Positions 40,190 through 53,203 of a DNA stretch of 64,000 bases are shown in pieces. The notes below the pieces were generated by a model. It worked only from the letters and a program-made list of their open reading frames with translations. It searched no databases and was not told the origin of the DNA. Location: positions 53,866,399-53,930,398 of the forward strand of contig OX411552.1 of NCBI GenBank assembly GCA_948146395.1, given 5' to 3'. The position numbers and the translations under genes were made by a program. Each line of letters opens with the position of its first letter. Position 1 is the stretch's first letter. Origin of the DNA: Fragum whitleyi. Taxonomy: Eukaryota > Mollusca > Bivalvia > Cardiida > Cardiidae.

Positions 40190-43100
40190 AAGGCAACTTA
40201 GTAGTTTAAAAAAAATCAGTGTGTACAAAGGCCTAATTATGCTTGAACAGGCAATGAAAGAGAGATATTTAATCTAAAACTTGACTCTAATTCGTAATAT
40301 GGTTTCCTGGGTATTTGATTTATATTACCAGGAGTAAAAAAAGTTTAAAAACGCTCGCCTTCGCCTCGGGCGATATCATATTCCAGCCGGGAATAAATCG
40401 TCATAAGTACTCGATAATAATTCGTATAACTTACTATTGGTAGCGACCTAAACGTCGTACCTTCAGATTTTTAAAGCCAATGCACGAAATAATTCCAAAA
40501 ATGGTGAAGTTAACAGCTATCTCTTTTTATCTTATAACTATACAAATATCCGTGTGAAAACATCCCGTGTGATATTTTTATGATATCACATAGTTATTTT
40601 TAGAAAAATGATACAATGCGGTTATTTTTAGAAACTTGCATTTCAGTTAGAAACACCGACAAAAACAAGACTAATATAGGTTATAAGATAAATATAATAC
40701 ATACTTAGTGTACTGTATGAAAAAATATAAAACTTTGGAATTGATAATTGTCTCGGCAGAGCCTCGAAAATTTCAATTCTCCCAACCTCATTAGATATTT
40801 TTTCATATAAAGAAATTTAGCGAAATTACAAAAGTCACCAAAAATGTCCCACTCTCATTTTCTGACGTTGATAATTAAGAATTGCTATTTTCTACCTGAA
40901 TTATATATATCTTTTACTTGTTGCATTCATTTGAATTTTCCATATAAAAATACATTTTCATTTCTGTTTACAACGATATGGTTCTTTCAATTCTCGGCCT
41001 AAAAGTAATAATTTTATTGATAAATACAAAAGTCACCCAAAAATGTCCCACCTACGTTGTTTTTCATAACGCCCGTAACGAAGCAAATGCAGAATTAATA
41101 TGCTTAAATGTATTGGCATTTCACATGCTTAATTTGATTTATATTTGTTTTTTGAATTATATGTCACTTGATAATAATAATTATAATGATAATAAGTGAA
41201 TAAATTAAATTGCAAAATGAAAATTGAAAAATAAATGAATGAAAAAATATATAAAAAATAAACCATGAAACTGTCATAAACTGATCTGTTTCAGAATATC
41301 GTAAACAGAAAACAGTTTATCAAACTGAATGAAAAAGAAATAAAATATCAAATTTTATTCAAAGTAAGATTTCTTTTTTGGTAAGATCGATCTGTTCAGA
41401 TATACGCGGTTTCTTTGGAATCATAAATGTTAATTGAAACTTTTTGATTTAAATAATAAGTTGTAGTCAATAATATGAAAATACATGTTACTAGTAAATA
41501 AAAATCTTATTTTTGAATCGCTAGAAATATTATATATTGCACGTATATCTTTATTGTGAATGAGTATTTTAAAAACACACCGAATCAATCCTACTCTACA
41601 TCATATCATTGGGTCTGCGTCGGAGTCTTCGGAAATCCGAGTCTATTGTATATGATAAAAAATTACAAACTTTTTGTATTTGAATCTTGACAAAGATAAA
41701 CAACGTTTCCAAAAAAACACAAATATATCGTTTGCAAATGTTGGTGTGAAGACAGAATAGTAAAACGGAACGTTATATTTACGCCGACGTCAAAACTATT
41801 TGTAACGCAAAGGGTCACCAGTATCTTGCGTAACTTCTATGTAAGTATTTTTAATTCAAATCTTGTTAAGCATCTGGCTAGTCTGTTGAATTTCCCCTCA
41901 TGGAAACTATTAAAGTCTTTAAAAAACGGTCGACTGGATCTGGACAATGGATTGTTATTTAAAAACACAACAAGCATGTTTAAAACACAAATACATGTTC
42001 ACATATTTTTTATTAGAACATATCTGATTTTGAATTGTGGTGTTTTATATGCCCGTCAATAGTTAGTGTACTCTTTCGTTTTTCCATTTTCGTCTATGTA
42101 AATATTAAATAACCACAAGACAAAATTTGGATTGTGAATCAATTGCCCGTGGACTGGAGCTCCTTAACATGGAATCTATTATTTCTCACACCAGGACTAT
42201 TCTTAGCATACATCCGTACATAGCTGCCATCTTCTACCCTCTTAGGTTTACCTTATCCACCAATTTGAAAGAGCAATAAAATTTAAACTACGACTTTATT
42301 AGGACAATCTGTTAGCTGTACAAAAAACCTACCTACATCGATCGTATTTTTTCTTTACTTCTTTTTTACGCAATGACATCAGATAGACATTCTTTCACAA
42401 AATTGCACATAAACGAAAGAGACCGAAACCCTGTAATTACAGCGTTTTAGTTAAAGACGAAACAGCGGTCTTTTAATTATGAGGATGGGGGACCCCATTC
42501 AGATTGTTAAAGTTCCAGAACCATAGCGGATAACGTTTAATAGTCAAATTGCAGAAAGACTGCTGGTAAAATCTGGGTCCCGCATGTGGAAATCGAATTA
42601 CTTTTCACAAAGTTTCAGACTGATATTTTTTGAGTAAGAAAATAATTATAAGTCTAGACACTATGGTTGCCAGTTCTTTTCTCTGTCGCTGTCTGTTTTT
42701 TTCTCTGTCGATCTGTCTCTTTCTGTCTGTCGCTCTCTCTATCTTTCTTTTAATCCTTTTCTATTTCGTTGAATTTAAAGCTAAATTGCCGAATTGTCGA
42801 AATTGTGTCGAGACACTTTCCCTCAACTATTTCGTTTAACATTCAAAATTTCTCTTTTCTCAACGAATTCAATGTATCATTCTAGAATGCCATCAGATTC
42901 GTTCACCATCAGTACTTTCAGTGTTTTGTTCTATTTTGTTTTGTTTTTGCAACCAGTCCAACTTCGTCTACTGTCCCAATTCGTTTACACACATGGAGAA
43001 TGATTACCAAAAATGTTTTGGATTGGTTAACTGATAAAATTTTACGTAAAATGCCAAGTTAATTTGCGCGCACTTTTGTGCTAAGCCCTTGCGTGTGTAC

Positions 43101-45362
43101 TTAAGTGCAAAAGCTCCTACGTGTACATTTTTGTTGCAAATCAACTTAAATGGTCTTATAGGACGGTTAAATGATTAAAAAGATAAATATTATATTTTTT
43201 TAATTAAAAGATAACAATTTTATTAGATCTGTAATATCTTGCAATATAATTTTCCACCAGATGCCATATAGTAAACATGACGGGAAGAGGACAGGGGGAG
43301 GCAAATCTTACCAGGAATTTATAATAATAAAATATGAAATAGAAACCTCGATTTATATCTGGCGCTGAAACAATAGATCTAAATCAAATAAGTTCAGCAG
43401 TGAAATAACAAATATACATATTGCGTACATCGGCACAGCAACTACTTTCTTGACTTTTATATAGTCTGTAAATGGGGAACAAAATCAGCTATAAATATCA
43501 ATTCTTTGTAAAAAGTTGTCCAAAAAGTGTAGAGTTCATTTATGTTATGAAAGGCATAAACATTATTTAAAACCTATCAAAGAACGAAGTTTAAAATGTA
43601 GGCGAATTGGGACATTTTCACGCAAAATCGGACAAGTGCGCAAATAAGTAGACGGAAATGGGAGAAGACGAATTGGGACATTATCTATGGGTTGCCCGTG
43701 ATGTCCGGCGGGCGGGCATGCGACGCCATGCTTTTTGTCCGGAACATAACTCTGCCATCTCATATCCGATTGAATTTGTATTTATGTTCCTCTCGCGAAT
43801 ACCGGATGCGCTTTAGGTGGAAGAGAACATAAGCGTTTGTTTTTTTATCAAAGTGAATAAAATTCGGTGAAAACAGTTATCTCTGAGTTAATGGGATCTC
43901 AACGGCGTATATTTTTTGCTTCGTAAAATTCATGATAAGGCGCGCTTTCTACAAACGACCATATTCTCACCTTAAAGCGCAGTGCGATTTAATTCAAGAC
44001 GTTTTTGTTCCGCGAATTGCATTAAAATGAAATTTGATGAATGGCCATTACCCAAATGTTATACATGGATCTCTGTATCTTTATATATGGGCATGTTAGT
44101 TGGTTGAAATTAATATTCACATTTATTACTGTTCCAAAAATCTCGCTTTTAACAAAATTTTATAAAATTGGCCCGAGAAATTTCTTCAATTTTGATTTTA
44201 TTTTCAAATTCTAGTTCGATGAACAGGGAAAGTTTTAAAAACTTATACCGTGCAGATTTAAAATAATTTTGATTCAAAGGTTTACCTTTTGATGTTAAAA
44301 CAATGTCAATTACGTTCAAATTTCACCGAATATTTTTCTATCTTTTGATTTATTTCCGATCTATTAGAATAAAAAGTCAAAAGTTTTCAGGTGTATTCAT
44401 TAGCCTAATTAAACCCTCAAAATTTCATTCCATAAACCGAAAATTGCGGTACACATGAATTCAGCTTACACAAGTGTTGATTATCTAAGGCTTCAGTAAG
44501 AATAACCGTTCGACGTCGCTATAAATGAGCATTGCTTTTTGTAAGTTTATTTCGCAATCTCGACGTTATGACGTTACCAATTTTTAGAATGGTAAAAGAC
44601 TATTTGTGGGTCCAGTGATATCGTTTCAAATATATATTGAAAATCTTAATGCATGTTCAAAAATTGAAAAATCTTTTTGAAAATTCATTTTTCTATTTAC
44701 AGAAATCTTTAAAATATTTTAAGTGAAGTCAGTCAAAAGATTTGGCGAATTTCTCGACGCACTGCGTGTGTCTTTTTACCAAATTTCGACCGTAGGGGAT
44801 TCTTGATCCCCTAATGAAAAAAATCCGTACGGTGAAACGTCACAAAAAGTTGCGAGAATATTAAACGGAATCAGGAAAAAGAAATTTCAAAATTTAGACA
44901 AATTTCAATTGGCCAATTTACTGAAAAAAAAAATGGTAAAGTGCTATTTTTTCGGGTCGCAAATATTTGAATTTTTACTTTAATTCAATAATTTGTCTCT
45001 TACGTTGAATAATATGTCTCTAACGTTGAATATAAGTGTTTTCTGATTACATGCCAATGTTCACAATTTATCTAGCGTCATTTTGGTGTTTTTTCAATGA
45101 ATTTAATAGCCATAAATACGATCACGATTAGCGTTTGAGAAGATGCAGAGTCAATTCATTCGTGAGAAACGCGCGTGATCGTCATTTTTAACGACGTCAT
45201 GGTAACGTTAAATCTGAATAGAACAGAACATTAAGATCGCGCTAAGACAAAGTGTCCATTGATACCAATTTGTTTGCCCTTATTTAAAAAAAAAAACGCT
45301 TTTGTCCTGTTCCACCACAAGGCGTTATACTTGACACGGCGTTTTTTACCAGTCTTTGACGT
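40190..45362. other. Long gene-free stretch, mainly AT-rich
   Basis: No exon is supported. Items seen: AAAAGTCACC-AAAAATGTCCCAC repeated at about 40829 and 41026; CTGTCTGTCGCTCTCTC simple repeat at 42680-42750; a mobile-element-like fragment at about 43680-43800 with TTGCCCGTGATGTCCGGCG and GCATAACTCTGCCATCTC. Nothing else stands out. Confidence 0.4.
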
Positions 45363-45780
45363 TGCGTCACCGTGGTAAAGTTATCTCTTCCCTACAATGG
45401 ATTACTGACCCAGTTCCCAGATGTGCTCTTTTTGCGTGACGGTGATGAAAGCAAAATTCGCGATTGTAGATCGAATGTCACATTAAAAGGTAGCAGGTTA
45501 AATAATGGTAGAATCAGAATGTTTATTCATTGGCGACTGCATTTATAAGCTGGCGTTGGAATTGACAATAGTGTAAACCATACCTAAGCAATACTCCATG
45601 AATGTAGTTCGAAGGCCAAGGTCACCCTGAACGTTCAAAGGCCAGACTAAGAGAAATATTACTAAGACACATTTCGATATCGCGATATAGAAAAAAGGTT
45701 TGTGTCACCGTGGTAAAGTTATCTCTTCCCTACAATGGATTAACGCAATTCCCAGATGTGCTCTTTTTGCGTGACGGTCA
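45363..45780. repeat. Two copies of a ~75-bp TCACCGTG..CGTGACGGT element around a LINE tail
   Basis: GTCACCGTGGTAAAGTTATC, ACAATGGATTA and CCCAGATGTGCTC, then TTTTTGCGTGACGGT, occur at 45367-45445 and again at 45706-45780. The ends TCACCGT and ACGGTGA are inverses. The second copy lies directly after the LINE fragment at 45606-45690. Confidence 0.6.
45606..45690 (+). pseudogene. LINE 3'-end coding fragment
   Basis: The frame reads VTLNVQRPD with stops, as in the terminal coding region of non-LTR elements (TLNV-x-RP). It is nearly identical to 52915-52990; both end CGATATCGCGATAT. Confidence 0.5.
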
Positions 45781-46517
45781 CAATTACATATCTGATATGT
45801 CTCGGTTGTATCTCTATTTCGGTAATTCCAATTTACAGATTTACAGATTTATTTCGTGACATGTCTTCGTTGTTTAAAATTTACCCTTCAGTTAGTAATA
45901 TGATAATACATGTACTTGGATAATACAAACGTTACTTAAGTTCGAAATATGATTTGATAAGCGGTCAAAATATTATTACTTATTTAATGCGGCGATTCTT
46001 GTATCATATGTGCCAAAGAATTTTTTATACATGTATTTGAAATTGTATGTTGAAATAATTTCAAATTTTTACCTGCCTATAAAAGCAAGGAATTCATGGA
46101 AATTTGGAATGTCGCCTGTCCGTCCGCGCTAATAATCGGTTTATGGGTAATGCCTAAAAATGTATTATCACAAATCGTATTTATTTCTTGAGAATAATGG
46201 AGAAAAATGGAAATTCTTTTTTTCACCGAAAGCATTCAAAATAAATTAAAAAAGTGGATAAAATGTAGACCTAGTCAGCCTGTGCGAACTGCGTAAGATG
46301 ACTAGATCGACACTCCCGTGATTTTAGAATAAAAAATGAATAATTATTCCTTCTTGTACCTTTTACTGGAACCTTGTAAATCATATGATTCTTAAATAGA
46401 GCTCCAGGAAGTTCATTTATCGTTTTAGGCTACCATGATTAACATATTCATAGTTTTCTCTGAACAAGTGACCTTCTTTGAATTAAGATATAAGTTTCAG
46501 TATAATAAGAATCCTTG
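45781..46517. other. Intergenic with a GTCAGCCTG hairpin fragment
   Basis: No gene is seen. 46262-46312 resembles the hairpin repeat at 53133 (ACCTAGTCAGCCTGTGCG, GATGACTAGATCGACA) in a decayed form. Confidence 0.35.
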
Positions 46518-48456
46518 GGCCTCTTTCAAGAAAGGTCCTACGATTGAAATTTGGTCGTATCGCAATCGTACGATAAAAATTGGCTTTCAAGAAACATTTT
46601 GGCTTTCAAGAAAGGCGTCGTATCGTGAAATCCACGATAAAATATACGACACCTTCAGACCAGTCGTAAATTTTACGATTTTGTCTCTATGAGCCTTAAA
46701 TGTTTTCGGATTCCTTTCTCGCTCTCGCGGATGTTAGAACGATCATTTAGCTATGCACATGCCAAATTTCCAAGTTCAATATAGTGTAATAAACGAGATA
46801 TATTGAAAAACAGATGCACCATCATTTCGATGTTCAACTTTACTCTGCGATAATCGTACGATTGTCGCAAAATGTTTTCATAGTGGTATTCAGTTGTTTA
46901 TTTACCGTAAGAATCGACCCTTTTGTGATCATGACTGAAAACGTTTGCTTACCCTTCCTAGTGTCACAGAAAGTGGGAGATACCAAATCAGTAGAGTTTT
47001 ACGCATATAAATTACTTACTTTTAAAAAAAACTACTCTCACATTATGCACATGGATTCCTGTGTTACATGCTTCAAGTATGACATAAATTAAAAGGAAAA
47101 TTCCACAGCCTGTAGCCAAAACCATACAATTCTTGATAAATAGGAGGATTTCTTATAAACAACAACAACATCATCATCAACAACAAAACCGCTGCACTCG
47201 ATATTTTTTCTCTCTCTTTTCGTCAAAGATCAACTGAGCAAATAATAAAACAGATACAATAATTGAACGGCGACATTAAGCCAGGTGAAACTTGTCTAAT
47301 CTTCATGTAACTGATGTAGTTACACAGATACGACAACGAGCACTGTACTAGAACCGAAATTAAAGTTATCAGTAATTTTTAATTGAAGCGACTGAATATA
47401 ATATCCATCTAAAGTTCATTTCAATACCAACCCTCTAAAGTTCGTTTCAATACCTTTCATTTAGGCACAGAACTATACAGATTTGAACAATTACATAACA
47501 AATACATATAATAACAAGAGCATCGCCTACGGGTGCCTACGCTCGGCTGTTGAGTGCTGGATGGTGGTAAAAAAATCTAAGTCGAAAAAGGGGCATAATT
47601 TGTTCAAAATGCATATAGAGTTACCCCCCTTGATAGTATAGGTAGCTCTTTTGATGGTGAACATGTGCGCCAAGTTTCAAGTAAATGCTTTCAGTAAAAC
47701 CAGAGATATCACATAACGTCAAAGTTTTCGCACGACGACAACGGCAACGACGGCACGAAGGCTATAGCAATACCTCGGGTGTTCTCCGAAAACAGCCGAG
47801 CTAAAAATTGGTGAGCCTTTTTTTTTAAATTACCCTTTTAAAATTGTTGTATTCTTATACGTGCTTATACTTCACAAGAAAACAACCAACCAAACAAACA
47901 ACAATGATAATAAAATATAATGATGATAAAGTCATACACCGAAAACTTAGTGCAGATGATCATTAACTAGAACATGTGCACTTTTACAATTCAGTCCAAT
48001 GTTCGATTGCTCCACATTCGGCGCGACAGTCGGTATACTTTTATTGGAAAGGGAATCGACAGTGTAAGCTATATTAACTATGCAATTATGAGCACTTGCA
48101 TAATTATAATGACAAAGATATTTAGATATCGATGAGAAATGTGTAGTTCGACGAATTATGTTTTAAAAAACCTCGTTAAATATGCATAAATATTCAAGTA
48201 AATGGCTTTTCTACGGTCAATTTGCTAATTTACCCATTTTGGTATTTTAAAAAGCGGACAATATACCCACAAACGCGGAAGTTTATATCATATGATCAGC
48301 ACGTGCAGATGTGAAAAATCAACTTTACGATAATTTTATGAGGTCGTATAGCCTGCGATTTTCAACGATATTTTTGTGAAAGCCGTTTACGACCGTCTTA
48401 AATATAATCGTACGATATCTATAAAATAAATCGTACGATATTTTTCTTGAAAGAGG
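46518..48456. mobile_element. TIR element with CGTACGAT words, interrupted by element G
   Basis: Ends GGCCTCTTTCAAGAAA and TTCTTGAAAGAGGCC are inverses. Near both ends sit words such as AATCGTACGATA, GTCGTA and TACGATTTTG, so each arm is a run of self-complementary hexamers to octamers. The 1.9-kb total includes the nested G element at 47513. No transposase is seen, and the target duplication is unclear. Confidence 0.65.
47513..47806 (-). mobile_element. Satellite-core family G element, short complete copy
   Basis: On the minus strand the head is TTTTTAGCTCGGCTGTTTTC and the tail GCTCTTGTT, the same terminal pattern as elements A to F. The inside holds a CGTCGTTGCCGTTGTCGTCG tract but only one body unit. 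Confidence 0.65.
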
Positions 48457-49474
48457 CCACTGGTTAATATTTCCGAAATGCTTATTAAAGCTGCCTTTAG
48501 CCAGAATAACTGTATCATAATATAATGAAATTAAGATGTATTTGGATAATTATATAAGAAACAAATACTTTGAAATAGAGTTTAAAACTGCACCAGCAGT
48601 TCGGCGCATGATTGATAAATAGATAAAATAGATAAAAATAAAGCGACTGGGCTTTATGGAATAATTCCAAACATATGAAATTATGCAAAGACTTTATATA
48701 GTAAGTAAATTTTAATTATTATAGTGACATGTGTTATATGCATGACATTCAACAGTACAGAAAAAATCAAACAATTAGATAAATAAAACACCCGACCCCA
48801 TGGGCCTATATGTCACCTTGAGTAATCATATATTTAGCTGCGAGTGACGGTTGATGGGTCTTTAAAGCTTGGTATAAACGGTGACGGTTGCAGAGGCCAT
48901 GCCTTCCGCTTCTCATGTATGAGAGAAGGTGAAAGCTAGTCCCGGCTCCCGTAACTTCGATGGCGAGGATCGGTCATGTGAGATCGGCATCCCACTCTTC
49001 CCCTAAACGAAATGGGAAAAGTCGTGATATCTTTCCCAACAACCATTTCAAGGGCTGGATATAAGAAGGTTCGTGATATGATTGTAGATGAGTAAAAAGT
49101 AAATGGTAAAATACAGCTCTATGTGATAGTAGTAAATAAGAAAAAAAAATCTAAGCATGGATCGTGATAACAATTACTGCGGACGACTTGGATGCATATA
49201 AATTAAATGTAAGATTAGGCAGTTTGACCAATCATGCAATTATTTGGCTTAACCGTCAGCAATTTCTTCCTCTTGCAATAAACAGTGCTATGTTAACATA
49301 GGGCGTCTGAATGAAGAGTTTTATTAGGATCTTTTTAGTTGGATTTTGACACTAGCGCAAAATTGCGTTAATTTCAATCGCCCGACTAGTTCCTTTGGTA
49401 AATAAGTTCACGCCGTTTCGTAAATGCTTTTACTAAAAACCTGGCCGCTTTTCTTGGGTTGTTTTTCATGATTA
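48457..49474. other. Intergenic with a GC-richer island of unknown nature
   Basis: 48880-49070 is clearly richer in GC and contains CCTTCCGCTTCTCATG, GTCCCGGCTCCCGTAAC and GATCGGCATCCCACTC. It gives no long frame or recognised RNA. The remainder is AT-rich. Confidence 0.35.
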
Positions 49475-52151
49475 GGGGAGACCGGGGCAAAGTGTTACAT
49501 TTTTCAAACAATTCACAAATTTTCCGACACCATAACTCTTTTGAAGTTTTTTAATATATGTTTCGAAACTTTATCGAATTTCGACCTAAAAAATACTTTT
49601 ATTAAACAATTTCAACATACTATGTCAAAAAAATCGATAAATGTAACACATTGCCCCAGGCTTTTGGGGCAAAGTGTTACACCTACCGGGGCAATGTGTT
49701 ACATGGTATGGCAGTCGCCACGAAAACTACTTCTTTTTGCATTTTCAAAACCGGGATAAACATGAAAGGCTTTTAGGCCAAATATTATTCTAAATCAGAC
49801 TGAAATTTTCGCACACACTATCTAAGTCACCCGTGACAAAAAAAGTGCCGTTCTTTCGCCTTACCATATGTTTCCTTAATAAGATACTCAGACCATATCC
49901 TAAAATATTTCTTTTTTTCTTTTTTATCAAGAACAAAAACATTTAGCTTGTATTGTATGGCCATTTGAATAAAATCTAAAGGTATTTTTGACTACTTGGA
50001 CCTACTGTGGCTTCGAAGTAGTCTTTAACGACAGAACTTGATAATGGCTAAATTGCATTAATTACTCCTATTAAGTCTCTTTAACTCTACATGTATGAAA
50101 TTATATAAAAAAATCTGTAATTTACCACAAACATTTAGTAATTAGCCCATTGGACCGCCAAATCCTTATATCAACATGCCCGAATATATAGCACACAAAG
50201 CATTTTGAGAAAAGGTGGTTACTCTAGCAACAGGAAATTTATCTTTTTTCGTACACAGATTTCTATTGCATAAATACACGTTAAATAATTGACAGAAACG
50301 TTAAAACTTCGTCTAAAGCTTTTTTGTAATTCGTTTCAGTCTAAATCTTGTTATCTGGAAATTGAATGATGGTGTTAAACAGAATTTGGGCAAAATGTTT
50401 CACTGTAACACTTTGCCCCATGTCCTGTGTAACACTTTGCCCCCAATCACAACTTTTCGGAAAATACACTCGGGCAAAGAAAAGAAAGGCTAATGATACA
50501 ATAATTTGTACACATTACTTAGCTTCTGGGTCAGAGTATCCCAAAACACATATCTTTTCTATTTATTGTACTTTTATATCATACGAGGCGGATATTTACG
50601 AAGATGGTAAGAATTTACTTTTGTGTCACAAAAATCGTTTTCTGATTCTTCAGAAGTGGACATTCCTATTTGATGTCTCTAACATACAGCAAAACATGCG
50701 TAATCAAAAAGCCCTTTTCTTAGAAATAACACTTTGGTCATAAAACAATGTAAAAAGAAAATATTTCAAACCTAACACTTTGCCCCGTGTAACACTTTGC
50801 CCCGGGGAGACCGGGGCAAAGTGTTACATTTTTCAAACAATTCACAAATTTTCCGACACCATAGCTTTTTTTAGGCTTTTTAATATATGTTTCGAAAATT
50901 TAACGAATTTCGTTCTAAAAAATACTTTAATTAAACAATTTCATCATACTATATAAATTTTATACGCAGGCAAAAAAATCGGTAAATGTAACACATTGCC
51001 CCTGGCTTTTGGGGCAAAGTGTTACACCTACCGGGGCAAAGTGTTACGTGGTATGGCAGTCGCCACGAAAACTACTTCTTTTTGCTTTTTCAATACCGGG
51101 ATAAACATGAAAGGCTTTTAGGCCAAATATATCAGACTGAAATTTTCGCACACACTGACTTAGTCACCCATGACAAAAAAGTGCCGTTCTTTCACCTAAC
51201 CACATGTTTCAAGATGGTAAGATACTCAGACCATATGCCTAAAATATTTCTTTTTTTCTTTTTTATCAAGAACAAAAACCATTAAGCTCGTATCGTATGG
51301 CCATTTGAATAAAATCTAAGGGTATTTGTGACTACTTGGACCTATTGTTGCTTCGAAGTAGTCTTCAACGACAGAACTTGATAATTGCTAAATTGCATTA
51401 ATTACTCCTATCAAGTCTCTTCAACTATACATTTATTAAATTATATAAAAAAATCTGTAATTTACCACAAACATTTAGTAATTAGCCCACTGGACTGCCA
51501 AATCATCATTTCAACATGCCCGAATATATAGCGCACAAAGCATTTTGAGAAAAGGTGGTTACTCTAGCAATAGGAAAATCTTCTTTCGTACACAGGTTTC
51601 TTTTGCATATAATTACATGTTAAATAATTTACAGAAACATTAGAACTTCGTCTGAAGCTTCTTTGTAACTCGTTTCAGTCTAAATCTTGTTATCTGGAAA
51701 TTGAATAATGGTGTTAAACAGAATTTGGGCAAAATGTTACACTGTAACACTTTGCCCCATGTCCTGTGTAACACTTTGCCCCAATCGCAACTTTTCGGAA
51801 AAAACACTCGTGCAAAGAAAAGAAATGTTAATGATACAATAATTTGTACACATTACTTAGCTTCTGGATTTGAGTAGCCCAAAAACACATATCTTTTCTA
51901 TTTATTGTACTTTTATATCATACGAGGCGGATATTTACGAAGATAGTAAGAATTTACTTTTGTGTCACAAAAATCGTTTTCTGATTCTTCTGAAGTGGAC
52001 ATTCCTATTTGATGTCTCTAACATACAGCAAAACATGCGTAATCAAAAAGCCCTTTTCTTAGAAATAACACTTTGGTCATAAAACAATGCAAAAAGAAAT
52101 TATTTCAAACGTAACACTTTGCCCCGTGTAACACTTTTCCCCGGTCTCCCC
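49475..52151. mobile_element. Word-repeat ITR element W3 (GGGGCAAAGTGTTACA), head-to-tail dimer
   Basis: Left end GGGGAGACCGGGGCAAAGTG and right end inverse CCGGTCTCCCC, flanked by TA (49473-49474 and 52152-52153). Two units, about 49475-50803 and 50804-52151, are roughly 90% alike. Each has GGGGCAAAGTGTTACA words near the left and GTAACACTTTGCCCC words near the right. At the junction the expected palindrome is collapsed to CCCCGGGGAGACCGGGG. Open frames (for example 50366-50743 and 51870-52082) are shared only because the DNA is; no transposase is recognised. Confidence 0.75.
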
Positions 52152-52154
52152 TAC

Positions 52155-52360
52155 AGACAATTTCTCTTTTGAGTCCAACCGTTTGAAGGCATTGTCGCTC
52201 ATATAGTTCGATAGAATATCCTTTCTCTCTGTTGTGTAAACACTGCAGTCTATAAAGAAATGTTCCTCGCTTTCGATCTCTCCTGAATTACACAATGTAC
52301 ATAGACGGGAAACCTGGGGCTCACCAACGTAGCGACCTGTTTCTATCCTTAAGGGCAGAA
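52155..52360 (-). pseudogene. LINE reverse-transcriptase C-terminal remnant
   Basis: The minus frame reads ILPLRIETGRYVGEP, then a zinc-knuckle-like CTLCNSGEIESEEHFFIDC and YTTERKDILSNYMSD. This is typical of the end of non-LTR retrotransposon ORF2. It is cut by the W3 element, whose end lies next to it. Confidence 0.7.
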
Positions 52361-52469
52361 TATATAAAAACCGATGTCAGCAATTACAAATAGATCTATG
52401 CATATTGAGTGGAATTTTCCGAAATGTCCTTAAAATAGTGTGAAGCCTCTTTTCAAAGGTGGTGTTAAG

Positions 52470-52990
52470 TCGAATCTTTAGAACTATCGACCTATTTCAA
52501 TTTTGCCTACAGTTTCAAAAATATTTGAGATATATTGCTTATCAACTTTAAACATTTTTGAAAACGAATGTTGTTTTGATCATATACCTATCGGGCTTCA
52601 TAGAAAACCATTCTTGATAGACTTCACTCATAAGACTAGTTGACTCATGATGCTTATGCCTTATAGACACGGATGAGGTTAAAATTATTGGATCGGTCCT
52701 CGATTTCAAAAAGGATTCGATCTTATTGACCTTAAATTACTACTGTATATATTTCTTTATTTCACAGACGAGTCTTGCAAGCTTTTTCATTCTTATTTGA
52801 ATGGTAGACATTTGATTTAAAATGGCCCTTTAGAATCGGATATGCAACCAACCTCAAAAGGTGTTCCGCAATATATCTATCTCTTCGAATGTCGATCACA
52901 TGGTACCGAATACGTAGTCACCCTGAACGTTCAAAGGCCAAACTTAGAGAAATATTATTAAGACACATTTCGATATCGCGATATCGAAAG
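52470..52990 (+). pseudogene. Decayed non-LTR reverse transcriptase
   Basis: Plus-strand pieces in several frames: NYRPISILPTVSKIFE (52492 onward), VLDFKKDSI (motif A, catalytic Asp context lost), FHSYLNGRHL, SKGVPQ (motif B), then VTLNVQRPN near 52915. Stops and frame changes break it; the LINE clade is not assigned. Confidence 0.7.
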
Positions 52991-53132
52991 CGATTAAATG
53001 CATACGCGCGCAAATACTTTTGTCGTCAGTTTTTTATTTTGCTATTTTGACCGTAAACTATTTGAAAATGTGTAAAATGTGGAAAAAGGGGAAGGGAAGG
53101 TAGATAGATTATTCTATTTCAGAAAATTGGTA

Positions 53133-53203
53133 GTGCGTAAAGTGTCGACCCTAGTCAGCCTGCGCAATTCGCACAGTCTGACTGGGGTCGACATTTTACG
53201 CAC
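53133..53203. repeat. Near-perfect hairpin, GTGCGTAAA arms
   Basis: GTGCGTAAAGTGTCGACCC with AGTCAG pairs with CTGACTGGGGTCGACA and TTTTACGCAC around a CGCAATTCGCA centre, 71 bp in all. A decayed relative lies at 46262. Confidence 0.75.

Noticed and set aside
43563..43763. 66-residue minus-strand frame with Cys and Pro
   Set aside because: It overlaps a repeat-like tract (GATGTCCGGCGGGCGGGC) and shows no domain.
46435..47092. Two plus-strand open frames of 85 and 92 residues
   Set aside because: The first lies over the TIR and CGTACGAT words of a mobile element; the second is in its interior with no domain or splice support.
50366..50743. 125-residue open frame conserved in both W3 units (also 51870-52082)
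   Set aside because: Similarity follows from about 90% DNA identity of the two units; the second copy is truncated and no transposase motif is seen.
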